From Thermoflexibacter sp. (GTDB taxonomy: Bacteria > Bacteroidota > Bacteroidia > Cytophagales > Thermoflexibacteraceae), in assembly GCA_025455345.1 (NCBI GenBank), contig JALOMS010000001.1, forward strand, positions 1 through 35,386: 35,386 nt of DNA. Reading direction: 5' to 3'. Shown here one piece after another: positions 15,712-22,937 of the stretch. The notes beneath the pieces are model-generated. The model did not search any database. It worked only from the letters and a program-made list of their open reading frames with translations, and was not told the DNA's origin. Made by a program: the position numbers and the translations under genes. Positions within the stretch are counted from its first letter, which is position 1. Each line of letters opens with the position of its first letter.

Positions 15712-17223
15712 ATGAAAAAAGTATTTTTAGTGATAGTTTTTTTCCTATCCGTTTCTTGCTTGTGGGCGCAGTCCCAAACAAATACCCAACCTAACGTAGT
15801 AATTATTTATGCTGACGATATTGGCTATGGAGATTTAAGCTGTTATCAGCCTAAAAACAGAGTAAAAACACCCAATACAGACAAGTTAGCAAGCCAAGGT
15901 CTGCGGTGTATGCGCGCCTATACCTCCTCTGCTACCTGCACGCCCTCACGCTATTCGCTCATGACAGGCGAATATGCGTGGCGAAAAAATGGTACAAATG
16001 TGCTTCCTGGCGATGCTCCTGCGCTCATTAAATCGGGTCGTCAAACACTTGCCTCTATTTTTCAAAAAGCAAACTACCAAACAGGAATTGTGGGTAAATG
16101 GCACTTAGGTTTGGGCGGTGCAGAGGGCGCAGATTGGAACGGAGAAATCAAAGAAACACCCAACGACATTGGGTTTGGTTACTCTTTTATCTTGGCAGCA
16201 ACAGGCGACCGAGTACCTACGGTTTATGTAGAAAACAGAAAAGTAGTAGGACTGGATAGCAAAGAACCTATCCAAGTCAGTTACAAAGAAAAAGTAGGCA
16301 ATGAACCCACAGGGCGTGAAAATCCTGAACTTTTAAAAATGAAACCTTCTCATGGGCATGATTTTACCATTGTAAACGGAGTGAGCAGGATTGGCTACAT
16401 GGCAGGTGGCAAAGCCGCAAGATGGATAGACGAGGACATGGCAGACATCTTTACCCAAAAAGCAGTGAAATTTATAGAACAAAATAGAGAAAAGCCATTT
16501 TTCTTATATTTCTCTACACACGATATTCACGTGCCGCGTATGCCTCATGCGCGCTTTGTAGGCAAGAGCGGCATGGGCGCAAGAGGTGATGCCCTCTTAG
16601 AATTTGATTGGTCGGTGGGTGAAATTATGAATGTGCTTGATAAATATGGATTGACTGAAAATACCATTGTCATTTTGTCGAGCGATAATGGGGCAGTACT
16701 TGACGATGGCTACCAAGACAAAGCCGTAGAACTACTTGGTCAGCACTATCCTTTTGCAGGTTTGCGAGGGGGCAAGGGGAGTATATTTGAGGCAGGAACA
16801 CGCGTGCCATTCATTGTTCGCTACCCTGCTAAGGTAAAAAAAGGCGTTTCTCATGCAAAAATTAGCCAAGTCGACCTCTTGGCAAGTTTTGCTACTCTGT
16901 TAGGGCAAGAAATCAATCAAAATGAAGTGAAAGACTCTCAAAATCAATTAAATGCTTTACTTGGGAAAGATAAAAAAGGGCGAGAACTCGTTATACAGCA
17001 CGCAGGGACTTGGGCTATCCAAGATAGGACTTGGAAATACATAGAGCCAAGCAACAAAAATAAAATGAATGTGGACATCAATATAGAATTGGGCAATAAC
17101 CCAGAACCACAGCTTTATCATTTGGGGAAAGACCCAAGTGAGCAGGAAAATCTGGCAGACAAATACCCTGAACAGCTAAAAAGATTAGTAGAACTATTGG
17201 GAAAAGTGAAACAAGGCAGCTAA
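15712..17223 (+). CDS. Secreted arylsulfatase (sulfatase family S1)
   Basis: A 503-residue sulfatase with a signal peptide (about 1-20, ending CLWAQ). NVVIIYADDIGYGD contains the metal-binding Asp35-Asp36. TCTPSR gives the CxPSR active-site motif, with Cys76 expected to be converted to formylglycine. GKWHLG, THDIHVPRMPH and SSDNGA supply the remaining metal and sulfate contacts. The RYSLMTGEY segment after the active site is typical. It would remove sulfate esters from carbohydrates or aryl compounds in the periplasm; no anaerobic sulfatase-maturing enzyme or FGE is visible nearby. It may work with the dehydrogenase-like lipoprotein at 11861. It is preceded and followed by terminator-like sequence, so it is monocistronic. 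Confidence 0.93.
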   Translation: MKKVFLVIVFFLSVSCLWAQSQTNTQPNVVIIYADDIGYGDLSCYQPKNRVKTPNTDKLASQGLRCMRAYTSSATCTPSRYSLMTGEYAWRKNGTNVLPGDAPALIKSGRQTLASIFQKANYQTGIVGKWHLGLGGAEGADWNGEIKETPNDIGFGYSFILAATGDRVPTVYVENRKVVGLDSKEPIQVSYKEKVGNEPTGRENPELLKMKPSHGHDFTIVNGVSRIGYMAGGKAARWIDEDMADIFTQKAVKFIEQNREKPFFLYFSTHDIHVPRMPHARFVGKSGMGARGDALLEFDWSVGEIMNVLDKYGLTENTIVILSSDNGAVLDDGYQDKAVELLGQHYPFAGLRGGKGSIFEAGTRVPFIVRYPAKVKKGVSHAKISQVDLLASFATLLGQEINQNEVKDSQNQLNALLGKDKKGRELVIQHAGTWAIQDRTWKYIEPSNKNKMNVDINIELGNNPEPQLYHLGKDPSEQENLADKYPEQLKRLVELLGKVKQGS

Positions 17224-17275
17224 TTTGTAAATTGATAAAAAGAAGTATAAACTTAACAGCGTATCAAACATTCCA

Positions 17276-17311
17276 AAAGTTTGCTCCTTTTGCTTGATTT
17301 TCGTAAATTCG
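17276..17311 (+). promoter_or_regulatory. Copied terminator arm and candidate desulfurase promoter
   Basis: AAAGTTTGCTCCTTTTG (17276-17292) is an exact 17-bp repeat of the right arm of the terminator at 15644-15660, here without its left arm. TTG at 17281-17283 is followed after 20 bases by TAAATTCG (17304-17311), one base off TAnnTTTG. Together they may form the promoter of the cysteine desulfurase, with a leader of only a few bases. Confidence 0.4.
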
Positions 17312-17324
17312 CCTTTAAAAGTCC

Positions 17325-18461
17325 ATGATTTACTTAGACAACAACGCCACTACAAAAATAGATGAAGAAGTGCTTGCCTTTGCCTTGCCTTTCCTCACTA
17401 CCAACTTTGCCAATGCGTCAAGTACGCACCGCTTTGGGCTTGTTGCCAATGAAGCAGTTAAAAACGCAAGAAAACAAGTCTGTACGCTACTCAATTGCGA
17501 ACCCAATGAAATCGTCTTTACTTCTGGCGCAACAGAAGCAATCAATTTGGTTATCAAGGGCTTGCAAAGCGTTCCTAATCGCAAACACATCATCACCGTA
17601 CAGACGGAACATACTGCTGTTTTGGACACTTGCGTCTATATGGAAAGTATTGGCTATGAGGTAACTTACCTCCCCGTACAGCGCAGTGGACTACTCGATT
17701 TGGGTTTATTGAAAGAGCATATTACAGAAAATACCTTGCTTGTTTGTGTGATGTTTGCCAACAACGAAATAGGCACGATTCAGCCTATCAAGCAGATAGC
17801 AGACTTGGCACATGAAAAAGGGGCATATTTTTTTACAGACGCAACCCAAGCAGTTGGCAAAATTCCTGTCAAAGTGAACGATTTGGGTGTGGACTTTTTA
17901 GCATTTTCGGGGCATAAGTTACACGCTCCCAAAGGCATAGGCGCGCTCTATGTGCGGGCGCAAGCAGGACGCAAGGCACACCTCACGCCTTTACAGCATG
18001 GCGGTGGGCATGAAAAAGGCTTGCGAAGCGGTACGCTCAATGTGTTCGGCATCGTAGGTTTGGGTCAGGCGTGTGAAGTAGCTCAAAAAAACATGGAAAA
18101 AAATACCACCAAAATTGCTGAAATGCGCGATTTTTTAGAAAAGGAACTTTTGAAAATAGAAAACACTTTTGTAAATGGAAATATAGAAAATCGCCTACCA
18201 AACACCACCAATATTTGCTTTGAAGGGGCAGACAGCGAGGCAATAATTTTGGGCTTGGAAGACATTGCCGTTTCCAACGGTTCGGCGTGTACATCTATGA
18301 AAATAGAACCTTCTCACGTACTCAAAGCTATCGGGCTAACGGACGAGCAGGCTTTCCAATCTATTCGCCTAAGCCTGAGCAAGCACAACACGATGGAAGA
18401 GATGAAAATAGCCGCAGAGAAAATCACTAAATTGGTAAGGGAATTGAGGGAAATGTTGTAA
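17325..18461 (+). CDS. Cysteine desulfurase (NifS/IscS/DndA-SspA-like)
   Basis: A PLP enzyme of 378 residues that takes sulfur from cysteine as a persulfide. MIYLDNNATT opens the protein. TEHTAV carries His96, which stacks on the cofactor. FTDATQAVGK lies at about 170-179. SGHK gives the PLP Lys198. NGSACTS gives catalytic Cys322 in the long-loop class I setting. The length is close to IscS and DndA. A general housekeeping role (tRNA thiolation, Fe-S clusters) is possible. However, the gene opens a run containing a DUF4007/SspB-like protein and a DndC/SspD-like protein, where DndA or SspA would be expected. I therefore infer sulfur delivery to DNA phosphorothioation. The nucleotidyltransferase pair separates it from those genes, which lowers certainty about its partners but not about the reaction. 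Confidence 0.92.
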   Translation: MIYLDNNATTKIDEEVLAFALPFLTTNFANASSTHRFGLVANEAVKNARKQVCTLLNCEPNEIVFTSGATEAINLVIKGLQSVPNRKHIITVQTEHTAVLDTCVYMESIGYEVTYLPVQRSGLLDLGLLKEHITENTLLVCVMFANNEIGTIQPIKQIADLAHEKGAYFFTDATQAVGKIPVKVNDLGVDFLAFSGHKLHAPKGIGALYVRAQAGRKAHLTPLQHGGGHEKGLRSGTLNVFGIVGLGQACEVAQKNMEKNTTKIAEMRDFLEKELLKIENTFVNGNIENRLPNTTNICFEGADSEAIILGLEDIAVSNGSACTSMKIEPSHVLKAIGLTDEQAFQSIRLSLSKHNTMEEMKIAAEKITKLVRELREML

Positions 18462-18486
18462 ATTTGTAGAAGAAGAAATAAACAAT

Positions 18487-18696
18487 ATGATAACAGAAAC
18501 AAGATTAGATAAGACAAAATTTGTCATTGTTAAGAAAGGGCAAGAAATCGATGATATATTCTACTGGTTAGAACGCTTGCCAATAGAAAGAATCATTGCT
18601 TTGGAAATGATTAGAAACGAATATAATACATGGAAATATGGTACTGAACGAGGATTTCAAAGAGTTTATCAAGTTGTTAAACGACAATGGAGTTAA
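18487..18696 (+). CDS. Small partner protein of nucleotidyltransferase pair
   Basis: A 69-residue protein: MITETRLDKTKFVIVKKGQE, then DDIFYWLERLPIERIIALEMI, then NTWKYG and a basic tail RVYQVVKR. The pattern of a YW-L--P-ER---LE core with an RLQRVY-like end matches the small proteins usually found immediately before DUF6036-type nucleotidyltransferases, from memory of such gene pairs. It overlaps the next gene by 59 bases in another frame, implying coupled translation. It could be the antidote or regulator in a toxin-antitoxin-like or abortive-infection pair; that is inference. A TAAATTTG -7-like box overlaps the stop codon of the desulfurase (18459-18466), so the pair may have its own promoter. 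Confidence 0.7.
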   Translation: MITETRLDKTKFVIVKKGQEIDDIFYWLERLPIERIIALEMIRNEYNTWKYGTERGFQRVYQVVKRQWS

Positions 18697-19093
18697 ATAC
18701 TTGATAGTAGGTGGTTATGCAGTAGCCTTACATGGTTATCCAAGATATACCAAAGATTTAGATTTTTGGATTTGGATAGACAGAGAAAATGCTGAAAAAA
18801 CAGTAAAATCATTGAAAGAATTTGGTTTTGCCTCTTTGGGGCTTACAGCAGAAGATTTCTTAGACCCTGAAAATATAGTGCAGTTAGGCTATCCGCCAAA
18901 TAGAATAGACCTAATTACAGACCTCACAGGGCTAACATTTGAGGATTCTTATAGAAATCGCAAAGAGGTTGATTTTGAGGGAATTAAAATTAATTTCATC
19001 TCAGTAGATGACCTCATCACTAATAAGAAGAAAGCAGGCAGGTTACAAGACCTTGCAGACGCAGAAAAATTAGAGAAGGGGAAAAAGAAATAA
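18638..19093 (+). CDS. DUF6036-like nucleotidyltransferase
   Basis: A 151-residue minimal nucleotidyltransferase. FKEFIKLLNDNGVKYLIVGG leads to the conserved VGGYAVALHG and the metal-binding TKDLDFWI, with Asp40 and Asp42 as the usual D-x-D pair. A third acidic segment, NRIDLITDL, follows at about 88-96. The C-terminal half ends in a lysine-rich tail (KLEKGKKK). The start at ATG 18638 lies inside the upstream small gene and gives the standard family N-terminus. Related enzymes in AbiE and MNT/HEPN systems transfer NMP to tRNA or to a partner toxin; here the target is unknown. The pair sits inside the phosphorothioation-like island and may be a passenger defence cassette. Confidence 0.85.
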   Translation: MVLNEDFKEFIKLLNDNGVKYLIVGGYAVALHGYPRYTKDLDFWIWIDRENAEKTVKSLKEFGFASLGLTAEDFLDPENIVQLGYPPNRIDLITDLTGLTFEDSYRNRKEVDFEGIKINFISVDDLITNKKKAGRLQDLADAEKLEKGKKK

Positions 19094-19108
19094 ATAAAAA
19101 AAATCTTT

Positions 19109-19116
19109 TACCTTTG
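19109..19116 (+). promoter_or_regulatory. Candidate -7 box before DUF4007 gene
   Basis: TACCTTTG fits the Bacteroidota -7 consensus exactly and lies 28 bases before the ATG at 19145. No TTG occurs at the expected distance upstream, where the sequence is nearly pure A. If used, it separates expression of the DUF4007-HNH-fusion genes from the nucleotidyltransferase pair. Confidence 0.45.
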
Positions 19117-19144
19117 CCTTCCTTAAAAAAATGTGATTCTAAAA

Positions 19145-19993
19145 ATGCAAAATACCGCGCAACTTTCATTTTCGGGGCATGAAACTTTTGTTTGTAAGCA
19201 GTTTTGGCTCAAAAAAGGCTACGACTTCGTAAGCAAGGGCAAGAAATTTTCGGATAGCAGGGCAGTTGTGGATTTGGGTGTAGGGAAAAACATGGTCGGA
19301 GCTATCAACTTTTGGCTCAAAGCTTTTGGCATGACAGAGCAAAACGAACTCACATACATAGCGCATTATCTTTTTGGTAAAGAAGGCAAAGATATTTATT
19401 TGGAAGATATAGGAACAATTTGGCTACTGCACTATCTCCTCATCAAAACAGAACGCGCTTCTATTTATAGCCTCTTTTTCAATGAGTTCCTGAAAGAAAA
19501 GCCCGATTTTAACAAGGAAAGACTCAGAACTTGGCTTGTAAACCGCACTGAAAGTAAGTTTTCTGAAAATACGATAGACAGAGATATAGACGTACTGCTG
19601 CGAACCTATCTCAAACCTAAGAATAGCAAGAGCATAGAAAAGGATTTTATCAATATCTTTGTAGGCTTAGGCTTGCTCGTAGAGAAAGATAAGAAAATGA
19701 GTGTAGTGATAGACGAAAAACCTCACGTGCCTGCGCCTATCTTCCTCTACGCTATCTTGGATAATCCCGACTTTGCCAATACAAACAGCATTAGCCTCAA
19801 AGATTTGCGCTTTGCCAAAAACTCTGTAGGGCTTGTGTTTGGCATGACCAATGACGGCATTTATCAGAAAATCAAGGAATTAGAACAGCAATATCCCGAA
19901 GCAATTATTTTTACAGAAACAGCAGGAAATCCTGTACTCCAATTCAAAGAAAAGTTAGATAAAACAAAGATTCTCAATGAATATTACCAATAA
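19145..19993 (+). CDS. DUF4007 protein, SspB-like
   Basis: A 282-residue protein that starts MQNTAQLSFSGHETFVCKQF; the FSGHETFVC-FWLKKGYD opening and the following VVDLGVGKNMV are the hallmark of DUF4007 proteins. In SspABCD phosphorothioation systems the DUF4007 protein SspB is a DNA-nicking subunit needed for sulfur insertion (established for Vibrio, as I recall). The rest is helical, with RTWLVNRTESKFSENTIDRD resembling a helix-turn-helix stretch. The ATG at 19145 is preferred over an in-frame GTG at 19133 because homologues begin near the FSGHETF segment. It is 48 bases upstream of the HNH gene and shares direction with the desulfurase and the DndC/SspD-like gene. The name is assigned from motif and context, not from a search. 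Confidence 0.8.
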   Translation: MQNTAQLSFSGHETFVCKQFWLKKGYDFVSKGKKFSDSRAVVDLGVGKNMVGAINFWLKAFGMTEQNELTYIAHYLFGKEGKDIYLEDIGTIWLLHYLLIKTERASIYSLFFNEFLKEKPDFNKERLRTWLVNRTESKFSENTIDRDIDVLLRTYLKPKNSKSIEKDFINIFVGLGLLVEKDKKMSVVIDEKPHVPAPIFLYAILDNPDFANTNSISLKDLRFAKNSVGLVFGMTNDGIYQKIKELEQQYPEAIIFTETAGNPVLQFKEKLDKTKILNEYYQ

Positions 19994-20041
19994 GTTTTTC
20001 AAAGTTTTTATTAATATTGTGCAAACATATTTTTGAAAACA

Positions 20042-21160
20042 ATGACGCAACTTCCTTTCAATAATAGTTTATCCATAAGCAAACTCTCCTCTATTTTTAA
20101 TGATACGACCAACTCGTATAAATTTTTTTGGTTTTTGGCAATCTTAGAAAGTTTAAAAGAAGGAAAAAATGAAGAAATAAGTTTGGAGAGTTTAACCGCT
20201 AAAATGCTTTCATTAGTTTGGTTTCCAATTAATTACTATCGTCTTTCCTTTGGTAAACAAGACCAATTTTCAAATAAGGTAAGAGATTTAAAGTTGCAAT
20301 TTGGCTTCTCTCAAAACATGAAAAAAGAAGAGTTAGAAAAGCAAATCTTGAATTTTAGTAGCCAAAAAGAAGTTCAAGAGGTTTTCAAACTTTTAACCAA
20401 ATATGTTCCATTTAGATTTTTAAGACCATTTTTTACTGAAAATTTGCGTGGAATTATTGATAACCAAGTAAATGATTTAATCGTACAATTAGCAGAAAAA
20501 AATTTTATAAACTCTTTAAATCCAATTCTTTACAAGTTTTCAATAGACAAAAAAAGTATTATAATGAATCCTTTGTGGCTCAACTATTTAGAAACTCACT
20601 TAGGAATTTTAGAGGCTTTTTGTAAGTATCATCTTATTTTGTATTTGCAAAAAAATAACCCAAATACGCCAAATGTTGCGGACAAATTAGAGCCTGAAAC
20701 AGAAAGAGATTTGAAAAACGCAAAGATTTTTTGGAAAACTTATTTAACTGAAAATCAAAATTTTAATTGTATTTATTCTACTCAACTTGTTTCGTCGCAG
20801 AATTTAAGTATAGACCATTTTTTACCATTTTCTTTTGTTGCTCATGACCAAATTTGGAATTTATTACCTACAACTAAAAATGTAAATTCTTCAAAAAGTG
20901 ATAATATTCCCGACTTACAACTATATTTCAAATTGTTTTTAAATATTCAATATCAAGCATTTAAAGTTAATTTTGAAAAAAAACATTTAAAGATTTTAGA
21001 AGATTATAGCAATATTTTTAATTCAGATTTAGAAAATATTTATGCAATGAATTTGCATGATTTTTCAGAAAAAATGCAACAAACTATTTTACCTTTGGTA
21101 CAAATTGCGTCAAATATGGGTTTTCAAAAAAATTGGACTTTTAAAAATTTCAGACAATAG
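20042..21160 (+). CDS. HNH endonuclease-like protein
   Basis: A 372-residue, very AT-rich gene. The N-terminal two thirds are helical with no recognised domain. At about 255-285 the protein reads LSIDHFLPFSFVAHDQIWNL then LPTTKNVNSSKSD, an HNH core with Asp258-His259 on the first strand, Asn273 and the NSSK helix. No zinc-binding CxxC pairs are present. The in-frame TTG at 20033 is a weaker start than the ATG at 20042. The last 104 bases overlap the next open frame. A shift at the A7 run at 21126-21132 would fuse the two proteins, so either a genuine overlap or a frameshift is present. In the Ssp system the restriction effector SspE also carries an HNH-type nuclease, but the architecture differs, so a restriction role is inference. 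Confidence 0.75.
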   Translation: MTQLPFNNSLSISKLSSIFNDTTNSYKFFWFLAILESLKEGKNEEISLESLTAKMLSLVWFPINYYRLSFGKQDQFSNKVRDLKLQFGFSQNMKKEELEKQILNFSSQKEVQEVFKLLTKYVPFRFLRPFFTENLRGIIDNQVNDLIVQLAEKNFINSLNPILYKFSIDKKSIIMNPLWLNYLETHLGILEAFCKYHLILYLQKNNPNTPNVADKLEPETERDLKNAKIFWKTYLTENQNFNCIYSTQLVSSQNLSIDHFLPFSFVAHDQIWNLLPTTKNVNSSKSDNIPDLQLYFKLFLNIQYQAFKVNFEKKHLKILEDYSNIFNSDLENIYAMNLHDFSEKMQQTILPLVQIASNMGFQKNWTFKNFRQ

Positions 21161-22844
21161 GAATCCAAATTCGCACCTCACAGTCAAAGAAAGAATTGAA
21201 CCTTCTTTGCCAACTCGTTTCTTGCTCAAAGAGAAACGTTTAGCAGGAAAAATATTAGATTTTGGTTGCGGTTTGGGTGCAGATGTAGATTTTTTGAGAA
21301 AAAACAAGTTTGATGTTACCGCTTACGACAAACATTATTTCCCCGAATATCCACAAGAAAAATTTGATACAATCATTTGTAATTATGTTTTGAACGTGCT
21401 TTTGCCCGAAGAACAAACACAAGTTTTAATGGAAATAGCACAGCTATTAAAATCAAGTGGAAAAGCCTATTTTGCAGTTCGCAGAGATATTAAGAAAAAT
21501 GGTTTTGTCTATAATCCGAAAAGAAAAGTTACTGTTTATCAATGCAATGCTGTACTTCCTTTTCAGTCTATTTTTAAAACAGAATATTGTGAAATTTATG
21601 AATATCAGCATTATACAACACTTCACAAAGGCAATAAATTAATAAGTCCCTTTTTTGAAGAGAATGAAATTAGAGAGCTTATCATAGAAACTGCCACTGT
21701 TTTCGCTATTAAAGACAAATTTCCTGTGAATGAAGGTCATGCTCTTGTAATTCCTAAAAGATTGGTAAGCAATTATTTTGACTTAGATTTTAGAGAACAA
21801 ACAGCGATTTGGCTTGCTGTCAATAAGGTAAAATCTATTTTAACACAACAACACAATCCTTATGGTTTCAATGTCGGTTTTAATGTAAATGAAGCGGGTG
21901 GGCAAACTGTTTTTCACACACATATTCACGTTATTCCACGTTACAAAAATGATGTAGAAAATCCCAAAGGTGGAATCAGGAATGTAATCCCTCAAAAAGC
22001 AGATTACACTAAGCAAGAGCAAAAGAAAACTACTAATTTTACAAAGCCTCAAAATACTGTCTTAGTGGCTATTATGAACGATAAAAAAGATTTTTTGATA
22101 GCAAAAGAACAACTTTGGTATCGTATTCCTGTGAAGTCTGCACCTAAAAATTTGAGAGAGAACAACGTTAAATTTTTGGCTTTTTATCAAACCAAAATAT
22201 TTGAAAATGAGCAATATTCTATTCGTTGGTATGCTGAAATTACAAAAATAAACATTGTAAAACGTAGCTATTTATTTCCTGATGAACCTAAAAATCCAAA
22301 AACAGAGCAAGAATATTACAAATTGGAATTTGCTCAATTATTGGCTTTGCCTGAACCAATCATTAGTAAAAAAAATAGAAGAATTACCTTTATTCCTACT
22401 ACTGAATATAAATTTTTCAATGCAAAGGAAATCAACTACTTATTTAATGATAGTGTTATAGAAGATAAATTTTGGGAGGCTCTTGTGCAGAATAATATTT
22501 CGTCAGAAAGGCAATATCATGTTTCTAAAAATAATTCAAATTGGTTTTTGGACTTTGCTATATTTTGTAAAGATGGAAATATCAATATCGAGTGTGATGG
22601 TGATACTTTCCACACAGAAAAAAAAGACGTAAAAAGCGACAAAATAAGAAGCAATGAGTTAGAGAGTTTGGGTTGGTCTGTATTGCGTTTTCACACAGAC
22701 CAAATAGAGCATAATTTAGAAAATTCTATCAATGTAGTCAAAGAAACTATCAATAAATATGGTGGAGTAAAGGATACTGAAAGGAAAGATAAATACATTC
22801 TTTATCCCAAAGATGATGATAAAACACAAATAAAACTCTTTTAA
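21057..22844 (+). CDS. Methyltransferase-HIT-Vsr/DUF559-like nuclease fusion
   Basis: A 595-residue chain with at least three enzyme domains, numbered from the ATG at 21057. A class I SAM methyltransferase occupies about 38-190: NSHLTVKERIEPSLPTR, the SAM loop LDFGCGLGADVDFL, and CNYVLNVLLPEEQ, with no NPPY motif. A HIT domain occupies about 195-300 with VFHTHIHVIPR (His287, 289, 291). About 330-460 is an unrecognised domain. The C-terminus, about 465-560, is a Vsr/DUF559-type PD-(D/E)xK fold with LDFAIF (Asp499), NIECDGDTFH (Glu512, Asp514) and LESLGWSVLRFHTDQI. The first 35 residues look like read-through of the HNH gene's 3' end. The true start may be a non-ATG codon near 21147, since methyltransferase homology begins just after the HNH stop. 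The gene is very AT-rich and is followed by a terminator. Confidence 0.85.
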   Translation: MIFQKKCNKLFYLWYKLRQIWVFKKIGLLKISDNRNPNSHLTVKERIEPSLPTRFLLKEKRLAGKILDFGCGLGADVDFLRKNKFDVTAYDKHYFPEYPQEKFDTIICNYVLNVLLPEEQTQVLMEIAQLLKSSGKAYFAVRRDIKKNGFVYNPKRKVTVYQCNAVLPFQSIFKTEYCEIYEYQHYTTLHKGNKLISPFFEENEIRELIIETATVFAIKDKFPVNEGHALVIPKRLVSNYFDLDFREQTAIWLAVNKVKSILTQQHNPYGFNVGFNVNEAGGQTVFHTHIHVIPRYKNDVENPKGGIRNVIPQKADYTKQEQKKTTNFTKPQNTVLVAIMNDKKDFLIAKEQLWYRIPVKSAPKNLRENNVKFLAFYQTKIFENEQYSIRWYAEITKINIVKRSYLFPDEPKNPKTEQEYYKLEFAQLLALPEPIISKKNRRITFIPTTEYKFFNAKEINYLFNDSVIEDKFWEALVQNNISSERQYHVSKNNSNWFLDFAIFCKDGNINIECDGDTFHTEKKDVKSDKIRSNELESLGWSVLRFHTDQIEHNLENSINVVKETINKYGGVKDTERKDKYILYPKDDDKTQIKLF

Positions 22845-22879
22845 AAAAGACATTCCTAAAATTTGTTTTATACCAGCCT

Positions 22880-22905
22880 AAGCCGTAACCATTGCGGCTT
22901 TTTTT
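22880..22905 (+). terminator. Intrinsic terminator after fusion gene
   Basis: AAGCCGTAA and TTGCGGCTT form a 9-bp stem (one G-U pair) with a CCA loop at 22880-22900, followed by a run of Ts. It closes the transcript of the DUF4007, HNH and fusion genes and makes the following gene a separate unit. Confidence 0.85.
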
Positions 22906-22937
22906 ATTATATTTTCTCACATAAACAAATTGAAATC

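Noticed and set aside
22863-22937. Longer N-terminus of the DndC/SspD-like protein from the ATG at 22863
   Set aside because: It would run through the intrinsic terminator at 22880-22905, and family similarity starts at the ATG at 22938.
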